Shown here: positions 24,175-39,109 of the stretch, in pieces
Position numbering within the stretch: position 1 is the stretch's first letter
Layout: each line of letters begins with the position of its first letter
Origin: Todiramphus chloris collaris
Taxonomy: Eukaryota; Chordata; Aves; Coraciiformes; Alcedinidae
Assembly (NCBI GenBank): GCA_025345505.1
Contig: JANVCC010000073.1
Location: forward strand, 9,614,887 to 9,678,886
Direction: 5' to 3'
DNA: 64,000 nucleotides
Translations under genes and position numbers: made by a program
Notes under the pieces: generated by a model
Database searches by the model: none
Seen by the model: the letters and a program-made list of their open reading frames with translations, nothing else
What the model was told of the DNA's origin: nothing

Positions 24175-24620
24175 AATCACAGAATTGCCCTTGTTTGGGA
24201 GGAACCTACAGAAGTATCTAGTCCAACCCCCCTAATATAATCAGGGACATCAACTAGATCAGATTGCTAAGGGCTTTATCAAGCCTGACTGTAAATGTCT
24301 CCAGGGATGGGGCCTCCACCACCTCCCTGGGCAACCTATTCCAAGTGTTCCACCACCCTCATAGAATAGAACTTCTTCCTAATGTCCAATTTAAATCTAC
24401 CCTTCTCTAGTTTAAAACTGCCCCCTGTCCTATTGCTACGTGCCCTTGAAAACAGCCCCTCTCCAGCTTTCCTGTAGGCCCCCTTCAGATATTGCCAGGC
24501 TGCTGTAAGGTCTCTCTGGAGCATTCTCTTCTCCAGGCTCTAGAACTGGACACTACTCCAGGTGAGGTCTCAGCAGAGCAGAGTGGCAGAATCACCCCTC
24601 TTGATCTGCTGGCCACACAG
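24175..24620 (-). mobile_element. CR1 LINE 3' part, inverted, about 450 bp
   Basis: It starts ATCACAGAATTGCCC, the reverse complement of a CR1 3' end. It runs through the complement of the 3' UTR and C-terminal ORF2 (GGGGCCTCCACCACCTCCCT, then GAACTTCTTCCTAATGTCC). On the minus strand the frame at 24524-24336 reads LTAAWQYLKGAYRKAGEGLF and further C-terminal residues, with stops. It is 5'-truncated, and the right limit is approximate. Confidence 0.92.
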
Positions 24621-27600
24621 GTACATATACATATTTGGAAATCAGCTTCTCACTGTTTCAATTCCTAATGAATTCTGTCAGTTTGTTTTGCAAAGACTGA
24701 TCCCAGATTCTGTAAAACCCAATTAGGAAAACAGACTGTATGTAAAGATTTTTTTTTCAGTTTCATTTTAATATGGAAGATCTGTTGAATGACCTTTTTC
24801 ATCTTTCTTTTCCATTTTCTAGATTTAAATGTGGATGATACAATCAGCTGATCCTCAAAGTGTTTGTTTTCCCTAAAAAACCCACACAGAAGTGTGTGTT
24901 GGTTAGTCAGACACCCATCTATGCAAATGATTGGTAGTCTGTTACTTTAATACAAAACATTGTACATATTAAATACCTGTGTTTATCTCTGTCACAAGCT
25001 TATCCAGTACAGACACTATAATCTAGTTTATTAAATAAGCTTATTAATGTTTATTTAATTGGGTAACTAAGAAGGTAACAGCACAGATACCTGAAGAGCC
25101 TTAATTGTGGAGTCTGAGAGGAAAAACAGATAAGAAAATCACAAGCATGGGGAATTGAGTCTTGTTTAAAAATGAAATTATACAAATCCTTCCTTTCAAT
25201 TACCTTGAATTAATTCGTAAGTGTGCACATGCATATTTCTGAAACATCTTCAAGACTCATCACTGTCATATTGTTTTGAATTAATTCTCTGCATCAATAG
25301 AGATCCATACTCTACTTTGTAGACTGTGTAATTTTCAAGAGCTCAGTTCTCAATCAGTTCAACACAGAACAGCATAGAAAGACCAAGAAACAGCACCTGA
25401 AGTCAAAATAGTGACTACAGTGTGATACATCAAGCTCAGGCATTCTGAGTCTCACCATAGCAGCACTGAGGTCACCACAGACTGGGAAAACTTGTCCAAA
25501 AGCAGAATAATTAGACATTTTCTTATATGCAGGACTGAAAGCACTTAGTATCTGAACTGGTTAGTTTAAAAGAAGCCTGAATTTCTGTACAAAGCTCTCT
25601 GAGATTTGTTTTGACTGAATAGTAGAAACTCTCAGAATGCCTTCACGCATCTCTCTTATCAACTCATCCAATACTACAAGAATACAATGTGCTTTCTGAC
25701 TTGAAAAGAGTATTGTGTATTAAAAGACAACTTTTCCTTTTGAAAAATGCTAGCAGAAAGTACCTCTGTGAGTCTTATTTTCAGAGTGACCTGTTGTTTC
25801 TTGTTGTCAAACTCTGATGCCTTAATGTTACCTGGAATAATTTTTCCTTGAAAGGGTAGAAGACTCATAGCATTTTTGTCTGCCTCTGTCCAAGGCCATT
25901 ATTGCTTTTGTTCAGGATAACACTTTATCAGTGTAGGCTCTTGTTAGCAAACTCATACTCTTGCTGTAATTGGAAAAATCTATACATTTTCATATGAAAT
26001 TACAAAAGGACCTTTCAAATAAATTTTAATACTGATAGTATCAGTAAAACAAAACAAAAACCAGTGTAGTAGATCTATGTGACTGAATATTTATTATAAC
26101 AATTAAGCTGCAGTTTCGAGAAAAAAAAAAAACAAGTAGAAAAAAATTGATAAACTACACAAACTTCACAAAAAATAAACTCACAGGGAAATGCCACAAA
26201 TTGATTTAGACTTTGCATGATAAACTGTTTTGAAATCATGCAGTTTGCTGTTTTCCTTATTGTTACAAAATCCCATGTAGTACACTGCACATCAAATGTG
26301 GAAGTTGGTTTTTTTGTAAGACAAATTTAACTACAGCTTGTAATAGCTTTTTGAGTTTTTAGTAGTTTTTAAGCCCTAATCTGTAGTCCCTTCTATAACC
26401 CCATATGTACATACACCAGCACACACTTCATGTGTAACCATTCAGGAAAAGCTGGAGGGCAAATAATACATTAATTTTATTGCGTTACCTCCCAGTTTTG
26501 CTTAAAGAGGAACCAAAATATTGAGGTTTATAGTATGAAGAAGTGAACACACTATCTGGTCAGTGACTGTAGGAACCACTTTTTGTCAAATCATTTACAC
26601 AATGAACTGCATTACTGCATAGTACTGGCAGAGGACTTCAGACATTCCTTTTTATCGTTGGTGGGCATTGACAAAACAGGCTTTACATGCCCCTGTTGTG
26701 AAGCCACTTTTGGGAGAATTATTCTATGTTCATAGTACTCAAAAAATCAAGAGGAATATGTAGTCAAGTAGTATTTCTGTTAGGAAAACATCTATTTTCT
26801 ACACAAGGTAATTAGTGAGATGCAAAAGCCAAGGAAGGACAAGACAGGCTCTTGTTTTCGTGTATGTGAGGTCAATGCAGAGAGTTTGTGGGAGCTTAGG
26901 GTTTATACTTACTTGCTATGCATGGGAAGACTGTACGTTGCCTTTGGTACCCTGGGAAGCTTTCTTGTTAAGTATAATGAATTTGGCAATGTTCTACTTG
27001 GCATCAAAAGCTGGCTCCCAGCCTTATTTTTTTTTTATTTTTGAGAGAGCACAAGACAGGAGGAGCTCATTTTAAACATCTGTCCAAACACTTCACTAGT
27101 TCCTTAAAAAACTTTGTCTCTTGACAAAATAGGCTTCTGCTGAGTTGTGTTGTACTGTGTGGTCCTGACCAATAACATCCCCCTTTCTCTCCTTGTGCTC
27201 TACCATCCTTCCCCATACTTACCTTTTGTCTACATGTTAAGGTGTTGGAGAAGAAAATAGTGTTTTGTTCCCAATCTGCATTGTAGCAGCATAGCTCATG
27301 ACTACACCTGCTTGTTGTCATTATGGTAAAATAATGGTTAATGCAAAAAACTTGATTTCTTCATCTGTGATACTGTTAAAGGGCTTCAAAATGATGGTTG
27401 AGGATTTCTGACAGCCTAATACCAAATACCAGTATCGTGAGTTAATGTTAGAGATATAATTAAATCCACAGAACTAAAAATGTGGAGATTTTTTTTTTTT
27501 TCTCTTTGCTATTGTCTCCCTTATCTCTGTCTACCTCCTCTTTTCTGGTATCAACTACACCAAGGGGCAGAATATAGAATAAGTATGTTATTTCTGTATG

Positions 27601-30600
27601 CATAAATTAAATTCAATGAAAAATAAATATAGTTCACATGGCAAGCAGATGCTAACCTGCTGAACTGAGTGAATTTATGGGAACAGTTATTTCAATTTTG
27701 CAGATAGATTGTGACTGAAAGTCCCTCTTAAAATTCTAATTCATCTACAGTCCGGCTCTGTGAGGGACTGTCCATCACTGTGAGTTATTGCAGTACTTGT
27801 GATTGGTGCATTCCAGCTCTCAGTCACCTGGGCTGTAGTTGGGGTCATACAAGAGAGTCCTTTTCCAGTAAAGACTACCTAACATGTACCCTACAATAGT
27901 CTCTTTCTTTGACAACTATGAAATGTTTGAAATGCTTGCCTGAAATATTACACTGTATGTCCACTGCAGTATTAATAGTAAAGTGATCAGATCTGCAGCT
28001 GTAAAGTAAACCAACTTCTCATCATAGCCACTGGCCTGCTGCATGCCAAGTGAAAACCTCATCCCTTACCTTTCACTTAAATTTTAAATTATTTTCTTTC
28101 CAGTTATTCTTATAGTTGCCTGAGTCCCTTATTTATTTTTTGCAGTTGAGCTGGCTAACTTCTAAGCCTATAGGCTAGGATTTTAGGTTGTGATCAGAAG
28201 GAATAACATTGTTCCCTGTGACACCAGTGATGCATCTGTTAAAACAGTGAATTTATTCAACATGTGCTTCTTTTACAGGGAAAAGAATTCCATGTACTTT
28301 TTTCTGGTTTTCATTATGGAAAAACTGTTTTTGCAAAAGTTACAAGAACATAAGATAAAGAGTCTTGTAATGGATGTTGTTTTCAAATCTTGTGGTGTTA
28401 TGAAGAATGATACAATAGTAGCCTTGAATGATCCATCTGTATCAATAATGACAGTGCTGTACCTCAGTGTTGTGGTTATCTTTGAGAATGCTGTGGAGCT
28501 GTTACCACCTAGTGCTGGAAACATTTTAAGAGAGATGTTTTAATTTAGAATGTACTGGTATAATAGAATGGGCTGGTCAGCTTGAAACTGCTCTATTCTT
28601 TTCAAGGGAGTTCACTGAACTAAGGTTTTTTTTTGTTTTGTTTTGAGTTGAATATGTTTGTACTTAAAATATATTCACTGCTTAGAAGTTGAATCTATAG
28701 TGGTAGATTGAATGGCCTTTCTTCCTTGAAAAAAACCCCAAAGGCATATGTCCTTACTGTATAATATTGGAAATCCAGCCCTGTCACTGTAAAACACAGA
28801 ATAATTCAAACCATTTCCGGGCTGTAAAATCTTTTAAAATGTCAATAAATCATCTGAATTTATGAGGTTGAATACTTATCTGAAATTGCAAGGGAGAAAA
28901 ACACCTAAAATGTATTTAAATGAAGAAAACCCACTACTCTAGTCTGTGGAAAAATGATTTACTGAAGTATTTCAGAATGCACTGAAAAGGATAATGTCAT
29001 ATTATTAGGAAAACTTGCAATTAGGCTCCAGGTAGACTGTTAAATTGGCTTATTAAATTCAATCTGCAACCTGAACAGTACCAAAGATTTGGAGGAAAAA
29101 AAATGTGTCAGTTAGCTATGTCCACTGTTGCTGTGACGACAGGATCAGAGAACAGTCTGATTAAACCAAAACAATGCCTCCCAACTGCCAAAACCAAGAG
29201 TAGAATGTTCTGCTGGTCCTACTAAACCCAAGTAACCAAACAATAAGAATATAATGGCTTGCCAACTTAATGACAATGAACCATTTAAGTATTGAAATTA
29301 TGCCTGCTGCTGTTGTCTAGGAAAGCATTAAAACCAGAAATGGATAACTAAAATTAAAGGCAGTGTTACTGAGGATTTGCTCATTTAGATATGTTTCTGA
29401 CACTGTTAAGTTTCACACTCAGTGTGTGTTTTATTAAATTTTATGGAAGAATGTGTTTGACCTACTGTTCCATGATGCATGGGTGTCTTGCAAAGCAAAC
29501 AATTGATGCTGACAGACAAGCCCTCTGCTTCTTAACCATGAGTTGTGCAGAGCTCTGTTACAGGCTAAGCACTTCTGAAAAATATGTTGGTTATTTGGAT
29601 ACCTAAATAGAAATGGACCTCTGTGTCTTGCTCATAGCTGCTACATGAATTATTGTTACCTGAATTTTTCATACAAGGTTTTTATCTCACATTTGTAGAC
29701 CAAACAAGCTAATTTACCTTTTGTTTAGGTGTAGTCACCTCCCTATTTTTATCTCTGTACATGTAGCTGGATATTCCCACCATACAGTGACTGTTACATC
29801 CAAGAGCAGGATCACAAGCTACAGCATGGTAGCAATGTCAGACGAGGGTTGTTATTTTCTTAAAATTAATTTTGTCTCCTTAAACTAAATTACAGTGGAA
29901 ATCTACAAGTTGTGTGACTGAGGGTAAAGATGGAAAATTATTCTAATTTGAATTGAATGAATTTGCTGACTGTGGAAGTTCTAGTTGTTGGGAGCAGAGA
30001 CAAAAGGGAGAGATAGGGCTAAATTTTATACCTGCCATTTAAAATATGTCTACTGAGATGAAATTCAAATAAGCAGCAGCAAGTAACTTTAATTAATCTC
30101 TAATTAGGCCCGTGAGTTTTAGCTGAGAGAGGGTTTGGTTTCTTAAAAATAATAAAAATATCCCTCCACCACCAAAGACTGTTTTTCCAGACTCTCCTAG
30201 CCTTAATTGCAGTCCCAAACACCTCAAGCAATTTTCTGAGGCAATTAAATTAGAGCAGGGACTAGATTAACACATTACTGTGCCTTACATTTGTTGTGCT
30301 TGCTTGCTAGAGTTAAATGGTTTGAAAAGTGAGGAACAGCCTGGAATCCAGACCTAGATCTTGCAGCTGGCATTGCCGTGTCCACTTCAGATCTATAAGT
30401 GTAACATTTTTTCTACTGATGCTTAGGAAGACTTTAAAAAGTAGGAGGAATAATAAGTACAAATAAAGAGAACAAAAGGTGAGGGGAAAAAAATTGAGCC
30501 CTTCTTATTAATAGGGTTTTATGTGCTGAGAACACATTGCATTGAAGAAGTAAGAGTTTGTTCTTCTCTGCTCTGTTACACTACAGTATATTCATCATCA

Positions 30601-32994
30601 TTTATGTTGCATGTATAAAGGACTGAAGTTTTACAATGACAGTTTTTAATATACATCTACCTCAACGCTGCTCTGGAGGATGATTCACTATTTAGAAGCA
30701 GATACCAGATACCAGTACTGAACACAAGATAATATTTTCCCTGTGTTTCTGGAAGCATTTATACACCGAAAAAGATGCATCTGAAAAAATTAAGGGTCTC
30801 TACATAGTTCTGTTTTTTAGACCTTTGTCCGGTATGTGATTTATGTAATGCATTTGTCTATTTTCTAAAGGGTTAATTAAGAAGGGACACTGAAATAAGC
30901 TAAACATGCTGTTTATGTGTGCTGCTCCATTTCATTCATTTCATACAGTCTTACAAAATACTGTTTCACTGCCTGCTTCTCTATTGACCTTAGATTACTT
31001 CTTATTTGCTGCTGCATTTATATTTCATGCAACGGAAATTAAACTGAAGAAGTTTCATGCTGTAAATATAAAGGAAGAGGACACAGTAACCTCAAGCACT
31101 GATGACAGATGAGAAACCAATGTAAGAAAATTTGGATGGAAATTATCTTTGAAACTGGGGAGTATCTTCTACAGCAGTAGAGTGAAATGGAGGTCACAGG
31201 GGTATAGAAGGTATATTTTAAGGTCAGGTGGGGGAGGGAACTTACCAACTCTAAAGCACATTTAGGTCACTTAAGTACCATGATGGGCACAAGCAAGGAG
31301 TATGCTGAAGGAGGCTGGGAACAAACTAGCTAATGCTTTGGAGACAACTGTGATTTCCAGGCATAATGAGTTACTTAAAAAAAATGAGTCAAACCTCAAA
31401 ATATCCCACTCTGCAGCCTGTGTTTAGTAATTCCTGCCTTCTTGAATTCTTACTGTAGTAGTGTTTTGCTATTTGTGTCTACATGGATTATTGTCTTTTT
31501 GTTTTTCCAAATTATTGACTGTTAGTGACCTCTTAAAAAAACAATCAAAACACCAGTTTTCTTTGCCATTAATTTGATTCTCTAACATGAATGATCAGCC
31601 AGAAATACCAAGGCAGTTGTGCTAGTCTGCCAGTTGTCAGTAAAAAGGCCATGTTCAGAGAAGCTGCATACTAAAGCATTCAAGAAGGCTGTGGGCTGCA
31701 ACGAGGTTGTCCCTGAAGTTCACAGCATATCACATTGGTTCTAGGGAACCTGCTCTGGTACCACTTTGTGCACGGGTAAAATGTAATGGGGGAAAGCATA
31801 AAAAAACCAAATGACAAGGCTCATTTTTTGGAAGAGGAATTCCATCTTCACTCCTCTATCCTGTTCACCAATTGTTAGTTACAATGTCAAGGGTATAGAA
31901 GGTGCTCCTGTTCTAGGTCTGCCCAGCTGCAGGGACATTTTTTTTTACATCTGCCACTGTAAATATGCTATACCACATCACTTTCACACTACTTGTTATT
32001 TCTTCTCATGATGACATCTCACTTTTTCCTGCAAACATAGCTGATTTTTAGAGACAGTTTCAATATTGTTGAATGCAAGCTTGATAATATTTTAAGTAAT
32101 TTTTAAGACAGGACATTTTGTGGTAATACAAATTATTCTTTAGGATTTTTAAATAATATGGATTGGTTTCCTTGTCTTAAAGCAATGGTACTACTAAAAG
32201 ACAGTGAGGTAATTTTAAAGTCAAAAGATAAAGACTGATAAAATTGGCAAAGATATGAAAGTGGCACTGATGTCAGAATATTTTAAATAATTCAAGTCTG
32301 TTGAAGCATTAACTAGCAGAGGTGTATCTGTCTTTGTAGTATTATTAATGCAAATTCCTTTTGAACTGCAAGATTTATAAAGTTTGTTTCACTGAGTCAA
32401 ACAAAAACACAAGAGATGTGAAATGTGAACCAAATCAGACTAGTGCCACCCTTTTGGATAGCCTCAGATTTTACATGCATGTTTTCTTACCTTGGTTCTC
32501 ATAAATAGATCTGAATTTTCCTGTCCATTAATAAGCATTTAAGTAAATTGCATTTCCTTACCAAAGTTCATGGCAGTGAACTGTAGCAACATTAAAATGG
32601 CATTTAGAGAGAGAGAAGAGCAGCTTTTCGTTGCTGCCTCTACGAAAAGGAGTGTCAAATCCATCTGCTTTTATCTCCCTTGATTTTGGTCCAGCTATTA
32701 TTTTCACCAATAATGAGAAGAAAAAACTGGCTGTAAAAGGGTCTGCAAGGGGTCGTGTTATGACTTCCACTGGCTACTTTATTTCTTTGATCATGAGAGC
32801 CACTGACTTCCCTGAACAGGAGATGCTTTGGAATGATTCATCTGTGATTTACGCCACAGGGCAAATAATACTGCTGAATACATGCGGGTGACTTTATAAT
32901 GTTGCCTTCCAGAAAACAAGAGAACCTACCATAGTCCATTTTAGGGGTGGGGAAGGCTGACTGTAGTTCTAGTTGCATGTGAGAATAGGTTTGT

Positions 32995-33062
32995 TTTTTT
33001 TTTTTTTACATTTTTAAAAAAAATTTTTTTTTAAAAAAAAAAAAAAATAAAAAAAAAAAATT
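32995..33062. repeat. A/T homopolymer cluster
   Basis: Alternating long runs of T and A (about T14, A8, T10, A15, A11 with single interruptions). The runs are mutually complementary and could fold back. Exact lengths are unreliable in most assemblies. Confidence 0.9.
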
Positions 33063-36000
33063 AAAATTCTTCCTTAGAATGTGGGTCTTAGCCTTTTTTC
33101 CTGACCTGAAAATAGTACTAGTGTAGTGCATGAGCTGTTTAGGTATTGGGCTGCGTTAGAATTGCACAATCAATTGATTTGATTGTGTTAAGCAGTGTCT
33201 CTATCAGATTCCATCTCAGTAAAAACTGTACTGATCTCATCATTGTTCAGCAGAACAGAACCAATCCTTTCCTTTCTGGGATACAATGACAATGTATGTT
33301 CCAACTTCTTAACCTGAGAGGATGCAATAAACTAAGAGAGTACTACTAAGAGGACTCCCAAGATGGAGTTTGTTAATATCCAGCAAATATTCTCAATATA
33401 AGGAATAAATAAAAAAAATAAAATTCCCGACCTTGCTGCAATAGACCCTGTATGCAGAGTGTGTGTATTCTGCAATAATTCTCTATTTCCAACCTTGTTT
33501 TTCCCCACATTTCTCTGTAGTCATAATACAACCATCAAAAAGTAAGTCAATATGTAACTGGGCAATCTGCTAAGCAGAAAAGGGAAGTGTCTCCTGGGAG
33601 GGAGAAGCAGAAACAAAAATTAGAATTTGTCACTCCTTTGGCATTTCTCCATCAATGAAATTTGAAAATTAAAGCTTAATTGCAGTCATTTCCATAAATT
33701 CTGTATAGTAAGTGCTTCTTAGCCAGGTTTGAGTTTTGTGTAAGTTCTTGTGTAGAATGTGGATGGTGAATAATCACTAAGATTTTAACTGTGTTATGAG
33801 GAGGTAATGCAACTTTCTTAATGCAAAGTTATTTGGTATTTGAGTGCTTGAGGATTTGATACCCCTGACTAATTTGAATTTTAGGTGAACTTGAAACTTA
33901 AGATGAGCTGAAGCCCACCTTTATTTGATTAAGGGGGTAAAAAAAACCCCTAGATCTCTTGTGCTGGAACTGCCCATTTCTAATTTTTACTGAATTGATC
34001 TAAATAGTGTCTTAAGTATTCCTGGCACCAAACTGACTGTTGTGTCTAGAATCAAGTCTGGAGTTGGTAGAAATTTCTATGCGCTTGTAGTGGAATAATT
34101 TCTAAGCCAGAAAAGGCTTACTGGAGCAAATCTAGAGTTAGACAATAGTTCAGAGATGCATACCACATGAGATATATAGACAATATAAATTATTTATTCT
34201 GAATGGATTTGACGAAACAGAATCTGGAAAGAAAAAAGAAAGCTTTTGCTCAAACTTTTGGTACCATCCAGACAAACCAAATTAGATTCATGCTCATGCT
34301 CTGTTCTGGCCTTGCAAAGTCCTAAGCAAATTCCTCAAAATATCCATCTGTGTAAAAGGCAAAGTGCAGTGATGGAAAATTGAGCATGACGTTGCACAGA
34401 ACTGTGCACATGAAATACTTGCTCAGAATCCACTCTGCTGCACGATGCTGCCTCTGCAAAAGGAGTTTGCCTCTTATATGCTTTTTCATTCTTTGCTGAA
34501 TGTGAGGTGTTTAAACAGTGCATTGCTGTGTGAGTCACTGAAGTCTACTGAGATATGTATCTATAACCCCTTAGTTTAACGCAGCCTTGATTTATTCCCA
34601 ATTAATGGGATACCTTACATTTCCAGTAGAATTAGAAAATCACTTGGAAAGCTGATAAGAGAAGAAAAATATGTCTATTTCCTTTGCCATTTTATTCAAC
34701 TCTTGAGCTTTAAATATAGATAATTTAATTTGTGGTGATGATCTGACTGAACAATTAGGATGTTTGTAGAAAAGTTGTAACTGTTTACTGATGATTAAAT
34801 GTTTAGAGGATTTGGAGAAAAATCTTGTTGAACTGTACATGTGAAGAATTTAACAGCTCTAAAACTGTAAAAAGTGTCTTAATGTGTCTGACATTTACAC
34901 AGAAATGTCTCTCACTGACATAGAGTTTGAGTTTTTTCAGTTCTGACCTGCTGGAGACATTGGGCCTTTACTCAGAACCTGGCTGCTGGTTTTACATCTG
35001 AGTTTCTGGTTATTGATGCTTTTTGCTGTGTTTCCCTGATCCACTTGCCATCAAGCTCCATCATAAATAATTAGTTTTTTCAAGTAGCATGTCTGAGAGA
35101 TGGTTATCTTCAGTAGTCCTAATCCAACATTTTCACGTTTAATATACTTTTCACTGAAGTACTCACATTATACTCTCTCTTAATGTTATCTTTTCATGCC
35201 AAACAACCCACTAAACACTGAGTTTTGGTGAAGTGAATGATTCTAATCTCTGGTATCAATGTCAAGAGTTCCTGATTCTAGAAAAATAATATTAAGGTCT
35301 GAAAACTCTATACAGAGCTACATGACCATTGACATTACCATGTCAATTTAAACCTAAAAAACTAAAAAGCTAAAGAAGCTTGCTTAGTAAGAGTGAGTGT
35401 TTCCTAGGGCCATTTAGCAGGCCAGATTTCAGAAATGGGTTTCTATTTGCTTTCTGATCTACCCACTGATCCGTGCTTCTTTCCTGAAGTTCACTGTAGA
35501 TCTGATAACAATGAGAAATTTGTCAAATAATATAGTTTGGCTACTTGTTCCATCTTCATATGAGCAAAACTTAAAATATTAATCAGCTACCTCTGAAAAC
35601 TAAATCGTGATATTACAATGGCGAGAATATGCCAGTACCTAGGAAAGGCTGTAGAAAATAAGCAGTAAATCTGTTGTGGCAAATGAAAAGCATCATAAAA
35701 GTTATTATCTTCATGGACAAAACCATATCTTTGTTTAGGCAAGATGAAATTTCAAAGCCTGGTTGTCCATGTGCTGTGCTGAATTCCAAAACTCTGCTTC
35801 TGAGGTGTATTTAATTATGGAACAGAAATTAATGGAACATCATGTAGCTCAGCTAGATAGCTTAGATTATGTGCAGATTCATGATCTGAGGTGTAACCTC
35901 TAAATCAATAGGTCACCTTGGGGAATAAGATACTGACTTAGCATAGCACACATGCTGTGCTTTTAGCACCTTGTTTAGAGAATAGAAAAGTCACAAACAC

Positions 36001-37216
36001 GTTGCTGTTTGTGTCCCCAGGTGCAAGTAGTGCACATTTTGGAAAAAAAGTCCTACTGTAGAGATATCTTTTAAATAATGGTATCCTGAAGTTTTACACT
36101 AGCTACAGCTTTGTCCCAAACTGTTTGATCTGTCGTTCATGAGATGAGTGTAGGATTTCTGTGCCCGAGCCACTGTAGGAATGCTATATAGGTTAGAACC
36201 CTTGGGCAGAGCTGCACTGGAAAGGTTCTAATGAGTGACAAGGTAAGCCCTTTAAAAATGCAGTAACAAAAGAACCCAGCAGATCATTTGAATAAAATTT
36301 ACAAGAGGAAAAGGTGAATATAGAATATGAAAAAATGTAATATATGTAGTTCCAGCCAAAGGGATGTCTATTGTTCTTGGATAGGTTAATGGGCATATCT
36401 GGAGGGATGTTTATTAAAAAAAGAAATGTGACAGATTTTGTAAATATCAAATAATTTGTAGGATGACTTTCCTAAGTGTTAACAGGCTGAGTTCTTTTGT
36501 CTAAAGGAAAAAAAAATCTTCCCGAATCCCAGAAGATATTTACAGCAAGGGTTTCAAAAAGCTCAGCCTAAAAAGTAACCCAATAAATGCTAAATCCTCA
36601 GTATCTCCTATTACGGGAAGCTTGAAATGTCTAGTGTCTTCAAACACTGGAATCACACAATTTAACATCAGGCTTCATCTCTGTGAAAGCTCATGGCCTC
36701 CTTGCTTAACATCCACATTCATTTTCTTCAGATCAAAAACCAGAGAAATTATAATTAACAATAAACTGTCTCCCTAGCATAGATTCAGTGTTATGAGCAG
36801 ACCCTGCTTGGTTTGAAAGGGATATGAAGACTGTTACTCTGTTGGCTTGCAGAGGCTGAGAGCACTGTAGAGATGACACATTTGATTTCTGTAGGGAAGG
36901 GGAAAACTGACTGCTCTAACTAATGACATTCCCTGTTGGCCAGAGGTAGTGCAGAGAAAATGGCAAGTGTGGTACTGCAGTATAAAATGTTTAGGCAATG
37001 AAGTTGGGCTAAAGATAAAAGTGACATGAAAAGCACCCCACTCATGTAGGTTTTAACTTGTTATATTTTGAGATGTTCCTAACAAGTAAGGAAGCTCATC
37101 TGAGTGATTGATGGTGAAAGAAGAAAGTTCAACAAACAAATTTATGGAGAGAAATTCCTTATATAGATTCCTTGTTATTTCACTTTCTGCTGAAGCAGGT
37201 CTGAGTTATATAGATA

Positions 37217-37234
37217 TAGCTATATATATAGCTA
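37217..37234. repeat. Perfect 18-bp palindrome
   Basis: TAGCTATATATATAGCTA reads the same on both strands. It sits in a slightly longer TA-rich tract. It may simply be a (TA)n microsatellite flanked by chance AGC/GCT. Confidence 0.85.
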
Positions 37235-38556
37235 AGTCAAAAGGGTCTGTTGTGCTCAGCACTTCTGCAAATCGCATGTCTCATTGATGTGGCCATGTAT
37301 GAACTAATTTGTTCTTAGAGCATCTGGTTTTTTTCAGGGTTGTTACTCTCATTTGAACAGACTTGATTTTGTTGTTGTTGTTAATCAAGCCAGTAAGAAT
37401 CATGGTTTTTATTTTAAGTGCTATGTTAGCACTTGGTCAAGACTTAAAAGGTGTGTGGCTTTTGACACAGTGATCAAAGAGATATGTTGATTCTTACAGT
37501 TGTTGTCTGCCTGAAGTTCAGTTGCTATGATCCATGTAATTATTTGAATTCAACAGATTGGGAGGTGATATGATGCTCATTTTTCAGAATGATTCAAGTA
37601 AAGGACCATGGAAAGTGTGAAATTTTGCTGATCACAACACAGAATTTATATCATAAGAAATTTATGTTTGGAATAATCATTCTGTTATTCTGGGGTATGA
37701 TTGCTTGTGTGGTCACATGGAACTTGCCCTCCACACTGTGATACAAATCAGTGCAGAGACAGTGCATGGCTGAGAGTCACAAAAGAAAGCACAAAATATT
37801 CTCACCGCGCCCTAAGGAAAGTTTAAACTACTTTGAAATGAACTTTATGGCTTCTGTAGGGGTTGCTAACACATAACCCACAGAAGGGGAGCTAAAGATA
37901 AGGCTGACAGGTTGATCCCTGAGGTAGCATCTGCTTCTGCCTCTGCTATTACTGCTGAGAGAAAACATAGTTGTCTTTGCGACCTTCCCTTACATTTTCC
38001 TTACTTACTTTTGAAATGTCAGGGAAGATATCAGTGGACAGTAAATGAAGAAGCAGGCGAGGGAATCTTTTATTGTTGTTTCACAACTTGTTGCTGTGTG
38101 TGGGACTGAGGGATGGGATAATTCACTTTATGCAGTTGACTCCACAGATTGGCTCATTGAAGAGGTTCATTTTTTATAAATCCTTGAGGATTTTTCTGTC
38201 TGATCTGAGATTCTCTCCTCAATTGTTCACATTCCTTGTGTTTTCCTCTCGCTTCTACAGTTTTATTTGCACTGCTGTATGTATTAAAAGATGAAGAGAT
38301 ATGATTTTATTAGTCTTCTTGTGCCTATGCATGTAGTGTACCCAATGTGGAATAAAGAGTGATTAAAGTCTCTTTTTAGAGGATAACAGAGTGAAGGACT
38401 TACAGCTTGACTTTGCTGTTAAAGCTACAAAAGTAGATGTGGAAAGAGCTGATTATTAGGATGTCAAGTAACTGAATTGTTATTCCTTGGAAAACATCTG
38501 AAGTGTTTTTAGATTATATTTTCTTCTGTCAGAGCTAGAACATTATGATTTTATTT

Positions 38557-38658
<102 letters not shown>

Positions 38659-38825
38659 GTTTCTGGTGTATGTCCTTTCCGTTTAGTGGCTCAGTGGGGA
38701 ATATCCAAGGTCACTCCAAGTTCCTATTGACAGAAGATGAACATGAAAATACATTTAAATTAAGCAGTATCTCCTCGTTTGTCAGGAACCCTACTTTTAA
38801 TTTTCTTTTTTACTGATGGGAGGAA

Positions 38826-38830
38826 GAGGG
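38826..38830. repeat. 5' target-site duplication (GAGGG)
   Basis: GAGGG lies immediately before the TGTC start of the 5' LTR, and the same five bases follow the 3' LTR at 45207-45211. Five-base duplications are usual for ERVL integration. Confidence 0.8.
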
Positions 38831-39109
38831 TGTCCTGGTTTGAGTGAGAACAGAACTAATTCTGTTCAGTGATTTTTCTTTTCAGCTCAGTTCTTCTATC
38901 TAACTGCACTGTCTGAAGTTAGCAGCCTGTTCTCACAGACAGTGTCTGCTTCTAACTGTGATAACTCCCCATGTTTAGAGTTAGTAGCAAGGATTGGTGT
39001 GCAGACCAAGGCCACTGCTGGATCTTGTGAACCACATTGGGGGTGCAGAAAGTGAAAGGTTGCACCTGCAGGGAGGAGAGGACAGGACAGGTGACACTAA
39101 ACCGTGACA
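38831..39109 (+). repeat. 5' LTR of the ERVL-like provirus (279 bp)
   Basis: It begins TGTCCTGGTTTGAG and ends ACTAAACCGTGACA; the two ends form an imperfect inverted repeat, as LTR termini do. It aligns along its whole length with 44927-45206. I see no clear TATA box or AATAAA signal, which is unusual. The right end is set by loss of similarity to the 3' copy exactly where the 3' copy meets the GAGGG duplication. Confidence 0.9.

Noticed and set aside
28190-28543. 117-codon + strand ORF, the longest in the unique sequence of 24.6-38.5 kb
   Set aside because: No recognisable domain or codon pattern, the opposite strand is open over most of it, and this length is expected by chance in AT-rich DNA of this size.
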